Shown: positions 18,877 through 27,070 of the stretch, one piece after another
Numbering within the stretch: the stretch's first letter is position 1
How the letters are laid out: every line of letters starts with the position of its first letter
DNA from: Anaerosolibacter sp.
GTDB taxonomy: Bacteria; Bacillota; Clostridia; Peptostreptococcales; Thermotaleaceae
NCBI RefSeq assembly: GCF_029240175.1
Contig: NZ_JARBTM010000008.1
Location: forward strand, 112,096 to 176,095
Reading direction: 5' to 3'
DNA: 64,000 nt
Position numbers and translations under genes: made by a program
The notes under the pieces: generated by a model
Seen by the model: the letters and a program-made list of their open reading frames with translations, nothing else
The model's database searches: none
What the model was told of the DNA's origin: nothing

Positions 18877-18888
18877 TATAGACTCAAC

Positions 18889-19128
18889 TTAGAATAAGCC
18901 GCCAAAGCCGCCCAATCCTCCTCCGAACAGCACGACTAACAATAAGAAGAAGAATAATAAGCTTGAGTCGTCGCCAAATAAGCCACCGCCACAGCCGCTG
19001 CCTACTCCACCTATTCCACCGAATATACCACAATTACAGAATATTAGCACCAGCAATAGGAAGAAGAACAACAAGCTGTCATCAAAACGTTTGATACCAG
19101 CAACTGGACCACATGCTTTATCACTCAT
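18889..19128 (-). CDS. small glycine- and phenylalanine-rich hydrophobic protein
   Basis: The 79-residue product has a short polar head (MSDKACGPVAGIKRFDDS) and two copies of a DDS-LLFFFLLLV hydrophobic unit, each followed by a glycine-rich tail ([28 protein letters not shown]). It is probably a tiny membrane or coat-associated protein. Comparable short 'LLFFFLLLV' proteins occur in spore formers with no assigned function. An in-frame GTG at 19137 is possible, but ATG at 19128 is 7 nt after GGAGGT and is preferred. It is transcribed alone. Confidence 0.7.
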   Translation of the reverse strand: MSDKACGPVAGIKRFDDSLLFFFLLLVLIFCNCGIFGGIGGVGSGCGGGLFGDDSSLLFFFLLLVVLFGGGLGGFGGLF

Positions 19129-19249
19129 ACATTTCACCTCCTTTTCTGCTATATAAGGAAGGAAATTCAGCGGTTTGTACCGCTTTTCCTAATACAGTGT
19201 ACGCTGAGTCGGGGACATGTGTGACTGTTTGAGAAAGAAAATTATTTAG

Positions 19250-19278
19250 CAAAAAAAAAAGCCCTCCAATTTGGAGGA
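19250..19278 (-). terminator. terminator of the M42 peptidase gene
   Basis: On the reverse strand, cctccaa/ttggagg is followed by gc and a run of about ten T. Confidence 0.88.
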
Positions 19279-19286
19279 CAGAAATA

Positions 19287-20327
19287 TTATGCGGAAACTA
19301 CGTAGGCAGCTAACAATGCAGCGGTATTGAGGAGGCCTTCCACATGGGTTCGTTCCATGCCGTGGGAGGCATGGACACCGGGTCCGATAAGGGCGCCTCG
19401 GATATTGTTGCCTCCTTTTAGGGCTGCCGATACATCGGAACCATAGAAAGGGTAAATGTCTACCACATATTTTAGGTTTTCCTTTTTTGCCAAATTAATC
19501 AGTTTGGTGACCATATCATAATCATATGGCCCTGAGGAATCCTTGGCACAAATGGAAACATCCTGCTCTGAGCAGCACAGGTCATCTCCCATGGAGCCCA
19601 TGTCTATGGCGAGCAGTTCATCAATTTCCGGCGGGATATAGGAAGCGCCATGACCTACTTCTTCATAGGTAGAAATCAATATTTTCAAGGTGTGGGTGGG
19701 TACAATATTTTCTCTGCTGAGCATTTCCAATAGCCCAAAGATCACAGCAACCCCTGCTTTATCATCTAAGTGGCGTGACTTGATAAAGCCATTTTCTCCA
19801 ATCATAGTCCTGGCATCGAAGGAAATAAAGTCCCCTACGCGAATACCTAGAGCCTGAACATCTTTATTAGATTTTACCATTTCATCAATACGGATTTCCA
19901 TATTGGCTTCTTCCCGTTTTTGTTCTCGGGCTTCCGGATAAACATGGGGGGACGGCTGCGTGGTAAGGACAGTACCATCATAGGTTCTGCCATCACGGGT
20001 ATGAATTTTACAGTATTCACCCTCAATGGTGCTCATGACATAGCCTCCAATAGGTGTAAACCGAAGCATTCCGGATTCCTTAATAGACCGGACCATGGCA
20101 CCCAAAGTGTCCACATGGGCAGAAAGACCAAGGACATAGCTGTGATCTTTACCAGGGACAGTAATGACACCACAGCCTTTTTTTGTCGTTTCATAGGAAT
20201 ATCCTAAACGGACAGCCTCAGCTTCAATCTTTTGCATAATCTGATGACAGAAACCACTGGGGCTAGGGGTGGTAAGCAATTGATGAATGAATTGCAAAAT
20301 ATATTGTTGATTGAGCTTGTTTTTCAT
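19287..20327 (-). CDS. M42 family metallopeptidase (glutamyl/leucyl aminopeptidase-like)
   Basis: This is a cytoplasmic two-metal aminopeptidase of the tetrahedral TET/M42 family that trims peptides. Metal and catalytic motifs are visible: SAHVDTLGAMV near residue 70, HLDDKAGVAV near 185, STYEEVGHGAS near 217, LLAIDMGSMG near 238, and a final HASHGMERTHVEGL. Length (346) is standard. The start follows AAAGGAGA. Some members are annotated as endoglucanase M by similarity, but peptidase activity is the known function. It stands alone, with its own terminator. Confidence 0.92.
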   Translation of the reverse strand: MKNKLNQQYILQFIHQLLTTPSPSGFCHQIMQKIEAEAVRLGYSYETTKKGCGVITVPGKDHSYVLGLSAHVDTLGAMVRSIKESGMLRFTPIGGYVMSTIEGEYCKIHTRDGRTYDGTVLTTQPSPHVYPEAREQKREEANMEIRIDEMVKSNKDVQALGIRVGDFISFDARTMIGENGFIKSRHLDDKAGVAVIFGLLEMLSRENIVPTHTLKILISTYEEVGHGASYIPPEIDELLAIDMGSMGDDLCCSEQDVSICAKDSSGPYDYDMVTKLINLAKKENLKYVVDIYPFYGSDVSAALKGGNNIRGALIGPGVHASHGMERTHVEGLLNTAALLAAYVVSA

Positions 20328-20642
20328 AGAAAATCTCCTTTCACGTGATATCTAGTTAAACAGAATTAGCGCAGTAAATGAATACTTGCTGAACAAAGTT
20401 GTACTGAATCTCTGGTTAGCAGTTAGCGGTTAGCCGTATATAGTTCAGTCTTTCGGGAAAATTATATTGATATCAATAGTATAATTCGATTGAAAATAAT
20501 AGAATCCTTTTGAAAAGAAGTGGAATATAAAAAAACTTTTATACATCTAAAAAAAGTTAAAAATTCATTCTTTATGGGTATAGACTGTGGTATATTAAAG
20601 TAAAATAGCCATAAAAGATTTATTTGAGGAGGAATGAGAATC
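20328..20642. other. intergenic region between divergent M42 and M3 peptidase genes
   Basis: This 315-bp stretch is AT-rich. It holds a short ggttagcagttagcggttag segment near 20415, which uses the same words as the long inverted repeats elsewhere. I see no small gene or clear structured RNA, and no promoter with both boxes convincing. Confidence 0.5.
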
Positions 20643-22415
20643 TTGGAAATGCGTTGGAGCTTAGATGCCCTATATCAATCCTTTGATTCAGAGGAATTTC
20701 AAAGGGATATGAAACGTTGTGAGAACGAAATAAAGGAGATCATCCAATGGTCTGGGGAAAACTTCACCACCTATGATCATGCTCTGGAGAAGATAGAGGC
20801 GTATATTAAGAGACAAAATCACTTTTTCCATCTATATACCCGACTGTTAAGCTTTGGAGAACTAAGTCTCAGTGTGAGCGCCAAAGATGAAAGGGCTCTG
20901 CGTATTGTGGAGCAGCTGGAGGCCAAGGAAACAGAACTGGCAAAACCCATGGTCATGTTTCAAAAATGGATCGGAGGGTTAGAGAATCTTGAGGAAGTCA
21001 TTGCGTCCTCAGGGTCCTTGAAAGAGCACGCTTTTTATTTGATGGAAATAAAGAAAAATGGAAAGTATCTTTTGAGCGAGGCAGAAGAAATCCTTATTGC
21101 CAAGATGAAAAATACAGGTTCCAATGCATGGTCTAAGCTGCAGGAGCTGTTATCGTCAACCTTGTTGGTAGATATCCATGTGGATGGAGAAGATAAAAAG
21201 CTGCCCCTTCCTGTGGTGAGAAATATGGCCTATGCCAAGGATTCGGATCTACGTAAGAAGGCCTATGAAGCAGAGTTAAAGTCCTATGAAAAGGTAGCTG
21301 AATCATCAGGTGCATCGTTAAACGGTATAAAGGGTGAGGTCATTACCTTGTCTAAAATGAGGGGATATGGATCCGTGCTAGAAAAAACACTGATGGACTC
21401 ACGGATGGATCAAGAGACTTTAGATGCAATGCTGACTGCGATGGTGGAGAGTCTTCCTGCATTTCATCGTTATTACAGAAAAAAAGCTGAGCTTCTTGGA
21501 CATGAAAATGGCTTGCCATTTTATGATATGTTTGCACCCATGGGTGATGTGAAAATGGAGTTTACATATGAGGAAGCCAAGGATTTTATCGTTAAGAATT
21601 TCAGAAGCTTCAGTGATGTCCTGGCTGATTATGCAGATCATGCCTTTGAAAAGGGTTGGATTGATGCAGAACCTAGAGAGGGCAAACGAGGTGGTGCTTT
21701 CTGCTCCAATCTTCATGTGATCAAGGAAAGTCGGATTCTATCTAATTTTACAGGAACCTTTAATGATGTTAGTACCTTGGCCCACGAGATCGGCCATGGG
21801 TATCACGGACACTGTCTAAATGAGGAGTCCTATTTAAATAGTGATTATCCTATGCCGATTGCAGAAACTGCGTCTATTTTCTGTGAAACGATTATCCAAA
21901 AAGCTGCCCTGAAGGAGGCTTCAGCGGAAGAACGGTTTGCAATTCTAGAAAGCAGCCTCATGGGTGCGGGGCAGGTGATTGTAGACATCTATAGTCGTTT
22001 CTTATTTGAAAGTGAGTTGTTTAAACGAAGGGAAGAAGGCTCCTTGTCCGTAGAGGAATTGAAGGAAATCATGGTCAATGCCCAGAAACAAGCCTATGGA
22101 AATGGATTAGACCACAATATTCTTCATCCATATATGTGGGTGTGCAAGCCCCATTACTATTATGCATCTGCAAATTTCTATAATTTCCCCTATGCCTTTG
22201 GATTACTTTTCGCAAAGGGGCTCTATGCAGAATATCTAAAACGAGGAACAACATTTGTTCAAGAATATGATCAACTCCTTGCAATTACGGGGAAAAGAAC
22301 CATTGCTGATGTAGCCGCCACCATGGGAATTGATATCCGGAAGATAGATTTCTGGAGATCTTCATTAAAAATTATTGAAGAGGATATCGAAACCTTTATT
22401 TCATTAAAAAAATAG
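20643..22415 (+). CDS. pepF: M3 family oligoendopeptidase F
   Basis: This zinc peptidase hydrolyses medium-length peptides in the cytoplasm. The HExxH zinc motif is in TLAHEIGHGYHG (about residues 378-389), with the third ligand in PMPIAETASIFCE about 25 residues on; the C-terminal HPYMWVCKPHYYYAS segment is also family-typical. The 590 residues match PepF. ATG at 20634 is only 2 nt from GAGGAGG, so the in-frame TTG at 20643 (spacing about 10) is taken as start, giving MEMRWSLDALY. The nearby M42 peptidase suggests shared use of imported peptides. Confidence 0.93.
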   Translation: MEMRWSLDALYQSFDSEEFQRDMKRCENEIKEIIQWSGENFTTYDHALEKIEAYIKRQNHFFHLYTRLLSFGELSLSVSAKDERALRIVEQLEAKETELAKPMVMFQKWIGGLENLEEVIASSGSLKEHAFYLMEIKKNGKYLLSEAEEILIAKMKNTGSNAWSKLQELLSSTLLVDIHVDGEDKKLPLPVVRNMAYAKDSDLRKKAYEAELKSYEKVAESSGASLNGIKGEVITLSKMRGYGSVLEKTLMDSRMDQETLDAMLTAMVESLPAFHRYYRKKAELLGHENGLPFYDMFAPMGDVKMEFTYEEAKDFIVKNFRSFSDVLADYADHAFEKGWIDAEPREGKRGGAFCSNLHVIKESRILSNFTGTFNDVSTLAHEIGHGYHGHCLNEESYLNSDYPMPIAETASIFCETIIQKAALKEASAEERFAILESSLMGAGQVIVDIYSRFLFESELFKRREEGSLSVEELKEIMVNAQKQAYGNGLDHNILHPYMWVCKPHYYYASANFYNFPYAFGLLFAKGLYAEYLKRGTTFVQEYDQLLAITGKRTIADVAATMGIDIRKIDFWRSSLKIIEEDIETFISLKK

Positions 22416-22553
22416 AAGGGAATGACCTTCTTACAAAAAGAAAAAACCTTTTAAATTCCCCATACTCTTATCACAAAATCCTCACAAAGGGCGGTTAAAA
22501 TAAAACTGTCAGAAGTTATGATAAGATAAAGGGTTTGAAAGGAGAGAATGTAG

Positions 22554-23303
22554 ATGCAAAAGAATAGTGTTATGAAGAAAATTATCGTTGGAGCTATGAT
22601 TGGAACGATGGTCCTGACAATGACGGCTGTGGGATTTGCAGATGATACAACCACAGAAACTGTAAAAGAGAAGGGAAAACTATTTAGGACTGAGATGAAG
22701 GGAAAACTGGGATTCCGCGGCCAAGTCGGTGTCGGAGCCTTTGAAAAATTGGTTGAAACAGGGGTTGTTGCGCAGGAAAAAGCCGATGCCATGAAGACTT
22801 ATATGGAGTCCCAGGTCCAAGAAAGAAAAGCAGCTTTTGAAGAAATGAAGAATATGACTGATGAAGCAAGAAAAGCAGCTTTCGAGGCTAAGAAAGAGGA
22901 ACGAATAGACCGCTACGATCAAATGGCAAGAGTTGGTGTGATTTCGGAGGAAGAAAGCACAAAGATTAAGGCGTATCTAGAAGAGAATAAAAGCTTCGGA
23001 CCAAGGAGCAGGGCAAAAGGACCAGGATTCGAAACAGCATTGACGAAGCTGGTGGAAGAAGGAAAGCTGAAAGAAGACAGTTCAAAGGCCATTCAAGAAT
23101 ACATGAAGGCTCAGGCTGAAGAAAGAAAAGCTGAAATGGAAAAGATAAAGAATTTAAGTGCTGAAGAAAAGAAAGCATATTTTGAGGCAAGCAAAAAAGA
23201 AAGAATCGATATCTTTGAAAAAATGGTAGAAGATGGCGTGATTTCAGCAGATGAGGCAAAAACCATAAAAGAATCCATGCCCCAGAGAAAGATTTCTAAA
23301 TAG
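22554..23303 (+). CDS. secreted DUF2680-type repeat protein
   Basis: The 249-residue protein has a signal peptide (basic start, hydrophobic core to about residue 28, cleavage near GFADD). The mature part has two related, highly charged helical repeats. Each has an FEKLVETGVV or LTKLVEEGKL type segment, an ERKAAFEEMKNM or ERKAEMEKIKNL segment, and a final ERIDRYDQMARVGVIS or ERIDIFEKMVEDGVIS segment. This resembles DUF2680/YckD-like secreted proteins of unknown function. It is a single gene. Confidence 0.7.
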   Translation: MQKNSVMKKIIVGAMIGTMVLTMTAVGFADDTTTETVKEKGKLFRTEMKGKLGFRGQVGVGAFEKLVETGVVAQEKADAMKTYMESQVQERKAAFEEMKNMTDEARKAAFEAKKEERIDRYDQMARVGVISEEESTKIKAYLEENKSFGPRSRAKGPGFETALTKLVEEGKLKEDSSKAIQEYMKAQAEERKAEMEKIKNLSAEEKKAYFEASKKERIDIFEKMVEDGVISADEAKTIKESMPQRKISK

Positions 23304-23360
23304 CACAGATTCTGTCTTGAATTTTTTTATAAAATAGGCTAAGATAGTGTTAGAAAAATC

Positions 23361-23468
23361 ATAATAGCTGCTTTATCTTTTCCCTTGTACATTTCCGTAC
23401 GAGCATCAAGATAAAATCCAGCATAGATGTTCTCCAATTGGAGAATATCTATGCTGTTTTATTTTTTG
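23361..23468 (+). ncRNA. structured leader with terminator upstream of lysA (copy 1 of a paired element)
   Basis: A three-part hairpin is visible. P1 is gctg (23367-23370) with cagc (23419-23422); P2 is ttatctt (23373-23379) with aagataa (23408-23414); P3 is cttgtac (23384-23390) with gtacgag (23397-23403). The P1 3' strand is also the base of a terminator stem: cagcatagat (23419-23428) pairs with atctatgctg (23447-23456) through ttctccaa/ttggagaa, and T-rich sequence follows. P1 and the terminator exclude each other, as in attenuators. A second copy with compensatory changes is at 25290. It is not the lysine riboswitch, and I do not recognise the class. Confidence 0.65.
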
Positions 23469-23539
23469 ACCCGGGAAAATAGTAGGAGAAGATGATATTT
23501 TGAAAGAAACCGATGAGGGATAAGAAGGGAGAATAATAG

Positions 23540-24871
23540 ATGGAGAATGAAGGAAGAAAGAAGAAACACTTGATTTTTGGAGGGTGTGATACCACTGCCT
23601 TAGCTGAGAAATATGGTACACCCCTATATGTTATGGATGAACAAAGGATCAGAAGTAAATGTAAAGAAATCAGAGAAGTATTTTTAGCAAAACATGAAAA
23701 TACAAGGGCGGTCTATGCCAGTAAGGCATTTTTAAATATGACCATGTGTAAGATTATTGAAAGCGAAGGCATTGGGCTGGATGTGGTTTCAGGAGGGGAA
23801 TTGTTCACGGCAATTCAGGCTGGCTTTCCAACGGCGGATATTATCTTCCATGGAAACAACAAGTCTTATGAAGAATTAACACTGGCTGTAAAATATGATG
23901 TAGGGAGAATTGTAGTAGACAATGTTTACGAATTGGAGATGCTCCAAAAAATAGCTAAGTCAAACAAGAAGAAAACAAAAATACTATTTAGAATCGCCCC
24001 CGGTATTGAGGGAAGTACCCACAAGTATATTTCCACTGGCCAGAAGGATTCAAAATTCGGGATTCCACTGGCCGAGGAACAGTTAAATCATGTGGTGTCC
24101 TTTGCTTTAAAGGCATCCCATTTAGAGCTAATGGGCTTCCATTTTCATCTTGGCTCTCAGCTTTTCGAAAATGGCATCTATATAGCTGCCCTAGAGGTAC
24201 TAGCAAAATTGATGAAGGATATGAAAGAACGATATGGCTTTGTTTCAAAGGAGCTAAATGTTGGAGGAGGCTTTGGTATCTTCTATGTGGAGGGTGATCA
24301 ACCGAAACCCCTTGAATATTTTACGGATCAAATTATGGATAAAGTAAAAGAACTCTGTCAGGAAATCGGGGTTCTAATACCCAAAGTGATCATTGAGCCG
24401 GGCAGATGGATGGTGGCGGAGGCAGGGGTTACCCTGTATACCATTGGTGCTATCAAAGACATACCGGGTGTAAGAACCTATGTTAGCGTAGATGGGGGCC
24501 TGCCAGATAATCCGAGACCAGCCCTATACAGTGCAAAGTACCAAGGGGACATTGCCAACAAGATGAATCTGGAGAAGGTACAGAAGGTTACAATTGCCGG
24601 AAAGTGCTGTGAGACAGGAGATATTTTGATCTGGGATATCATGGTGCCCCCGGTGAAGAGTGGAGATATACTGGCTGTATACAATACAGGAGCCTATAAT
24701 TATTCCATGGCCAGCAACTATAACCGGTTGCCTCGGCCACCGGTAGTATTAGTAAATGAAGGAAGCGACCATATGATTGTCCGCAGGGAAACCTACGAGG
24801 ACCTTCTTCATCGAGAGGAAATACCCATGTACTTGCAGAGAAAAGCAAAAGAAAGCATAGAAATGATTTAG
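23540..24871 (+). CDS. lysA: diaminopimelate decarboxylase
   Basis: This PLP enzyme converts meso-diaminopimelate to L-lysine. Motifs are AVYASKAF with the PLP lysine (about residue 55), GLDVVSGGELFTA, GFHFHLGSQ, ELNVGGGFGI, EPGRWMVAEAG, and the dimer-site Cys in GKCCETGDIL. The 443 residues are slightly above the usual 420. ATG follows AAGGGAG at 8 nt. It is preceded by the structured leader at 23361, which has a terminator, so its transcription is probably attenuated. Confidence 0.95.
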   Translation: MENEGRKKKHLIFGGCDTTALAEKYGTPLYVMDEQRIRSKCKEIREVFLAKHENTRAVYASKAFLNMTMCKIIESEGIGLDVVSGGELFTAIQAGFPTADIIFHGNNKSYEELTLAVKYDVGRIVVDNVYELEMLQKIAKSNKKKTKILFRIAPGIEGSTHKYISTGQKDSKFGIPLAEEQLNHVVSFALKASHLELMGFHFHLGSQLFENGIYIAALEVLAKLMKDMKERYGFVSKELNVGGGFGIFYVEGDQPKPLEYFTDQIMDKVKELCQEIGVLIPKVIIEPGRWMVAEAGVTLYTIGAIKDIPGVRTYVSVDGGLPDNPRPALYSAKYQGDIANKMNLEKVQKVTIAGKCCETGDILIWDIMVPPVKSGDILAVYNTGAYNYSMASNYNRLPRPPVVLVNEGSDHMIVRRETYEDLLHREEIPMYLQRKAKESIEMI

Positions 24872-24947
24872 AAACTTTGGCTAAGAAGGAATTTATTATT
24901 TTCTATAGAATATATTTAGAAAATAAGGAAATGAGGTTTGAGGGGTT

Positions 24948-25295
24948 ATGGAATTATACAGTAAAAATACGATATACTTGGTAGGCGATGCAAAAACAGC
25001 TACCCATAATCCGATTACCCTCCAGTACAACGCATACTTCATTGTTTTAGTGATTGACCTAGAAAAAGAAATGATTGTTGATGCAGGTGCTTCGGCTATC
25101 ATAACTGTAACAAATAATTTTGTCCGATCTATCTTTACAGGGTATGACATGAAGAAGGGACTGGAACCTATGATAGAGGAGATCTATAGAAGATATCATG
25201 GTTCCTCTCAAAAAGCCTTGATTGTCGCATGGAAGGATGCTTATAAAAAATATTTACAGATTAAGAATAATGAAACGCCCATAAAAGAATCATAA
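24948..25295 (+). CDS. DUF3870 domain protein
   Basis: The 115-residue protein has no signal peptide. It contains an FIVLVIDLEKEMIVDAGAS beta segment and a later TNNFVRSIFTGYDM segment, like the DUF3870 family of small Firmicute proteins of unknown function. It lies between lysA and the dipeptide epimerase gene. Its TAA stop coincides with the first conserved bases of the second structured leader. Confidence 0.7.
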   Translation: MELYSKNTIYLVGDAKTATHNPITLQYNAYFIVLVIDLEKEMIVDAGASAIITVTNNFVRSIFTGYDMKKGLEPMIEEIYRRYHGSSQKALIVAWKDAYKKYLQIKNNETPIKES

Positions 25296-25394
25296 GCTGC
25301 TTTGTTTTCTTCCTTGTATCAACCATACAAGATCAAAAACAAAATCCAGCATAGATGACTTGTAAAGAATTACAGGTGATCTATGCTGTTTTTT
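25290..25394 (+). ncRNA. structured leader with terminator upstream of the dipeptide epimerase (copy 2)
   Basis: The same architecture as at 23361. P1 is gctg (25296-25299) with cagc (25347-25350); P2 is ttgtttt (25302-25308) with aaaacaa (25336-25342); P3 is cttgtat (25313-25319) with atacaag (25325-25331). The terminator is cagcatagat (25347-25356) with atctatgctg (25379-25388) and T6. Against copy 1, two P2 pairs and one P3 pair change on both sides, while the ct and aatc internal bulges, gctgcttt and aaaatccagcatagat stay the same. This indicates a selected RNA fold. Confidence 0.65.
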
Positions 25395-25438
25395 AATTGT
25401 AATTGAATAACTACATCAATAGACAGAAGGGTGATCAA

Positions 25439-26527
25439 ATGAAAATAAAAAATATATCTTTGAGACATATCAGTGTTCCTTTAATAAAACCTTTTAAAAC
25501 AGCTTTGCGAACGGCTACCTCCGCAGAGGATACCGTGGTGATCATTGAAACCGATGATGGTCAGGTTGGGTATGGAGAAGCACCGCCTACAGGGGTAATT
25601 ACAGGAGATACCAATGGGTCCATTGTGGCAGCAATCACAGAAAATATTTCAAAGCTTTTGATTGGAGAAGATATAGAAAACATAGAAAAGATCATGGATA
25701 AACTAAACATGTCCATGGTTCGAAACAGCAGTGCCAAAGCGGCAGTAGACATGGCAGTATATGATCTGTTTGGAAAATTATATAAAGCTCCTGTCTACAA
25801 ACTGTTAGGAGGATACCGAAATACGGTGGAAACAGATATAACAGTGAGTATCAATGAACCAGAAGAAATGCGGGATGATGCCCTACGCTATGTAGCCAAT
25901 GGATTCACTGCCCTAAAGTTAAAAGTGGGGATGGATATTCAGAAAGATATTCAGAGGGTAAAGGCTATCCGAGAGGCGATCGGATATGATATAAAAATTA
26001 GAATCGATGCAAACCAAGGTTGGCAGGCGAAGGAAGCAATTCGAGGAATTCGAAAATTAGAGGATGCAGGCCTTGAGATTGAATTGGTGGAGCAGCCAGT
26101 AAAGGCATGGGACTTAGATGGTTTGAAGTATGTTACAGATCATGTAGAAACACCAATCATGGCTGATGAAAGTATGTTTAGCCCTCAAGATGCATTTAAA
26201 ATTCTAAGTATGCGGGCGGCAGACTTAATCAATATTAAGCTTATGAAGTGCGGGGGCATCCATAATGCTTTAAAAATTGTTGCGATTGCTGAAGCCTGCG
26301 GTGTAGAGTGTATGTTGGGCAGTATGCTGGAAACAAAAATTGGAATCACTGCAGCGGCCCATTTGGCTGGGGCGAAGAAGAATATTACCAGATTCGATTT
26401 AGATGCACCGGTACTTCTGGCAGAAGATCCCGTGGTGGGTGGTGTAGAAGTTCGTGGTCCACATTTGATCCTGTCCCAAAAGCCAGGACTGGGCATTGAA
26501 AGGATCGATAAGCTGACGAACATATAA
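25439..26527 (+). CDS. dipeptide epimerase (L-Ala-D/L-Glu epimerase type)
   Basis: The enzyme belongs to the muconate-lactonizing branch of the enolase superfamily, whose epimerases act on L-Ala-D/L-Glu during murein peptide recycling. The catalytic lysines are in LKLKVGMD (about residue 160) and NIKLMKCGG (about 264); metal acids are in RIDANQGW, VEQPV and MADESMF. A TTG at 25403 is in frame, but ATG at 25439 follows AGAAGGGTG at 6 nt, giving 362 residues. The exact dipeptide is not certain, because the subfamily has diverse specificities. Confidence 0.87.
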   Translation: MKIKNISLRHISVPLIKPFKTALRTATSAEDTVVIIETDDGQVGYGEAPPTGVITGDTNGSIVAAITENISKLLIGEDIENIEKIMDKLNMSMVRNSSAKAAVDMAVYDLFGKLYKAPVYKLLGGYRNTVETDITVSINEPEEMRDDALRYVANGFTALKLKVGMDIQKDIQRVKAIREAIGYDIKIRIDANQGWQAKEAIRGIRKLEDAGLEIELVEQPVKAWDLDGLKYVTDHVETPIMADESMFSPQDAFKILSMRAADLINIKLMKCGGIHNALKIVAIAEACGVECMLGSMLETKIGITAAAHLAGAKKNITRFDLDAPVLLAEDPVVGGVEVRGPHLILSQKPGLGIERIDKLTNI

Positions 26528-26546
26528 AAAAGGAAGAGAAAAGCAA

Positions 26547-26586
26547 ATAAAAGGAACGGGTAGATCTTGACCCGTTCCTTTTATCT
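26547..26586. terminator. bidirectional terminator between epimerase and small convergent gene
   Basis: The 14-bp stem ataaaaggaacggg/cccgttccttttat (26547-26560 with 26571-26584) has a 10-nt loop and A/T flanks on both sides. The small gene's stop codon is inside the right arm. Confidence 0.88.
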
Positions 26587-26835
26587 AAGTTTTGTGTTCT
26601 TTGTGCTTTCGGGACTGGCTGGAATACCTTCGATTCCTAATAGTTCCGTAAACTCTGTGGTATCTTCATAGAACCGCAGACTGTCAATATAGTCCACATC
26701 CCGCTGCATTTGTTCTGGCATTAAATACGCGTTTTGTGTTTTTTCGATGATTGGGTAATCCTTTGAGTTATAGGTACTGTCAATAAGATTCTGAGCTTCG
26801 TTGGCACCAGAGTGCAACGTATTTTTATCAGCCAT
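26581..26835 (-). CDS. small hydrophilic protein of unknown function
   Basis: The 84-residue product is polar, without a signal peptide or membrane helix, and has no motif I recognise. It contains EKTQNAYLMPEQMQRDVDYI followed by an acidic DTTEFTELLGIEGIP tail. A GTG at 26844 is in frame, but ATG at 26835 has AGGGAG at suitable spacing. Its strong ribosome site and terminator argue that it is expressed. Small conserved proteins like this are common in spore formers, but no role is claimed. Confidence 0.6.
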   Translation of the reverse strand: MADKNTLHSGANEAQNLIDSTYNSKDYPIIEKTQNAYLMPEQMQRDVDYIDSLRFYEDTTEFTELLGIEGIPASPESTKNTKLR

Positions 26836-26883
26836 TTGCTTCACTCCCTATTTGCTGCATCTTGATTTTGTTTTAGAATTCAT

Positions 26884-26976
26884 GTAGGGGCGATTCACGA
26901 ATCGCCCGATTTTGTTGACCTGCGGGCGAATCGCCCGATTTTGTTGACCTGCGGGCGATTCGTGAATCGCCCCTAC
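26884..26976. repeat. composite palindromic repeat (taggggcga..tcgccc family)
   Basis: A 25-nt left end (26884-26908: gtaggggcgattcacgaatc then gcccg) is the exact reverse complement of the right end (26952-26976). Between them the unit attttgttgacctgcgggcg is tandemly repeated with a shorter palindrome. Each end is itself a palindrome around cgattcacgaatcg. A single copy occurs at 56661. It resembles dispersed REP-like elements. Confidence 0.85.
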
Positions 26977-27070
26977 GATATTTACATGACTCCAAAACCT
27001 ATCTTAACCTTAGTATGGCTGTAGGGAAAAAAGATATGTGAATATTAATGGGTAATTATTATTTAAAACT

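Noticed and set aside
23304..23540. Expected lysine riboswitch before lysA
   Set aside because: None of the L-box core words are present and the element found is far smaller with a different fold.
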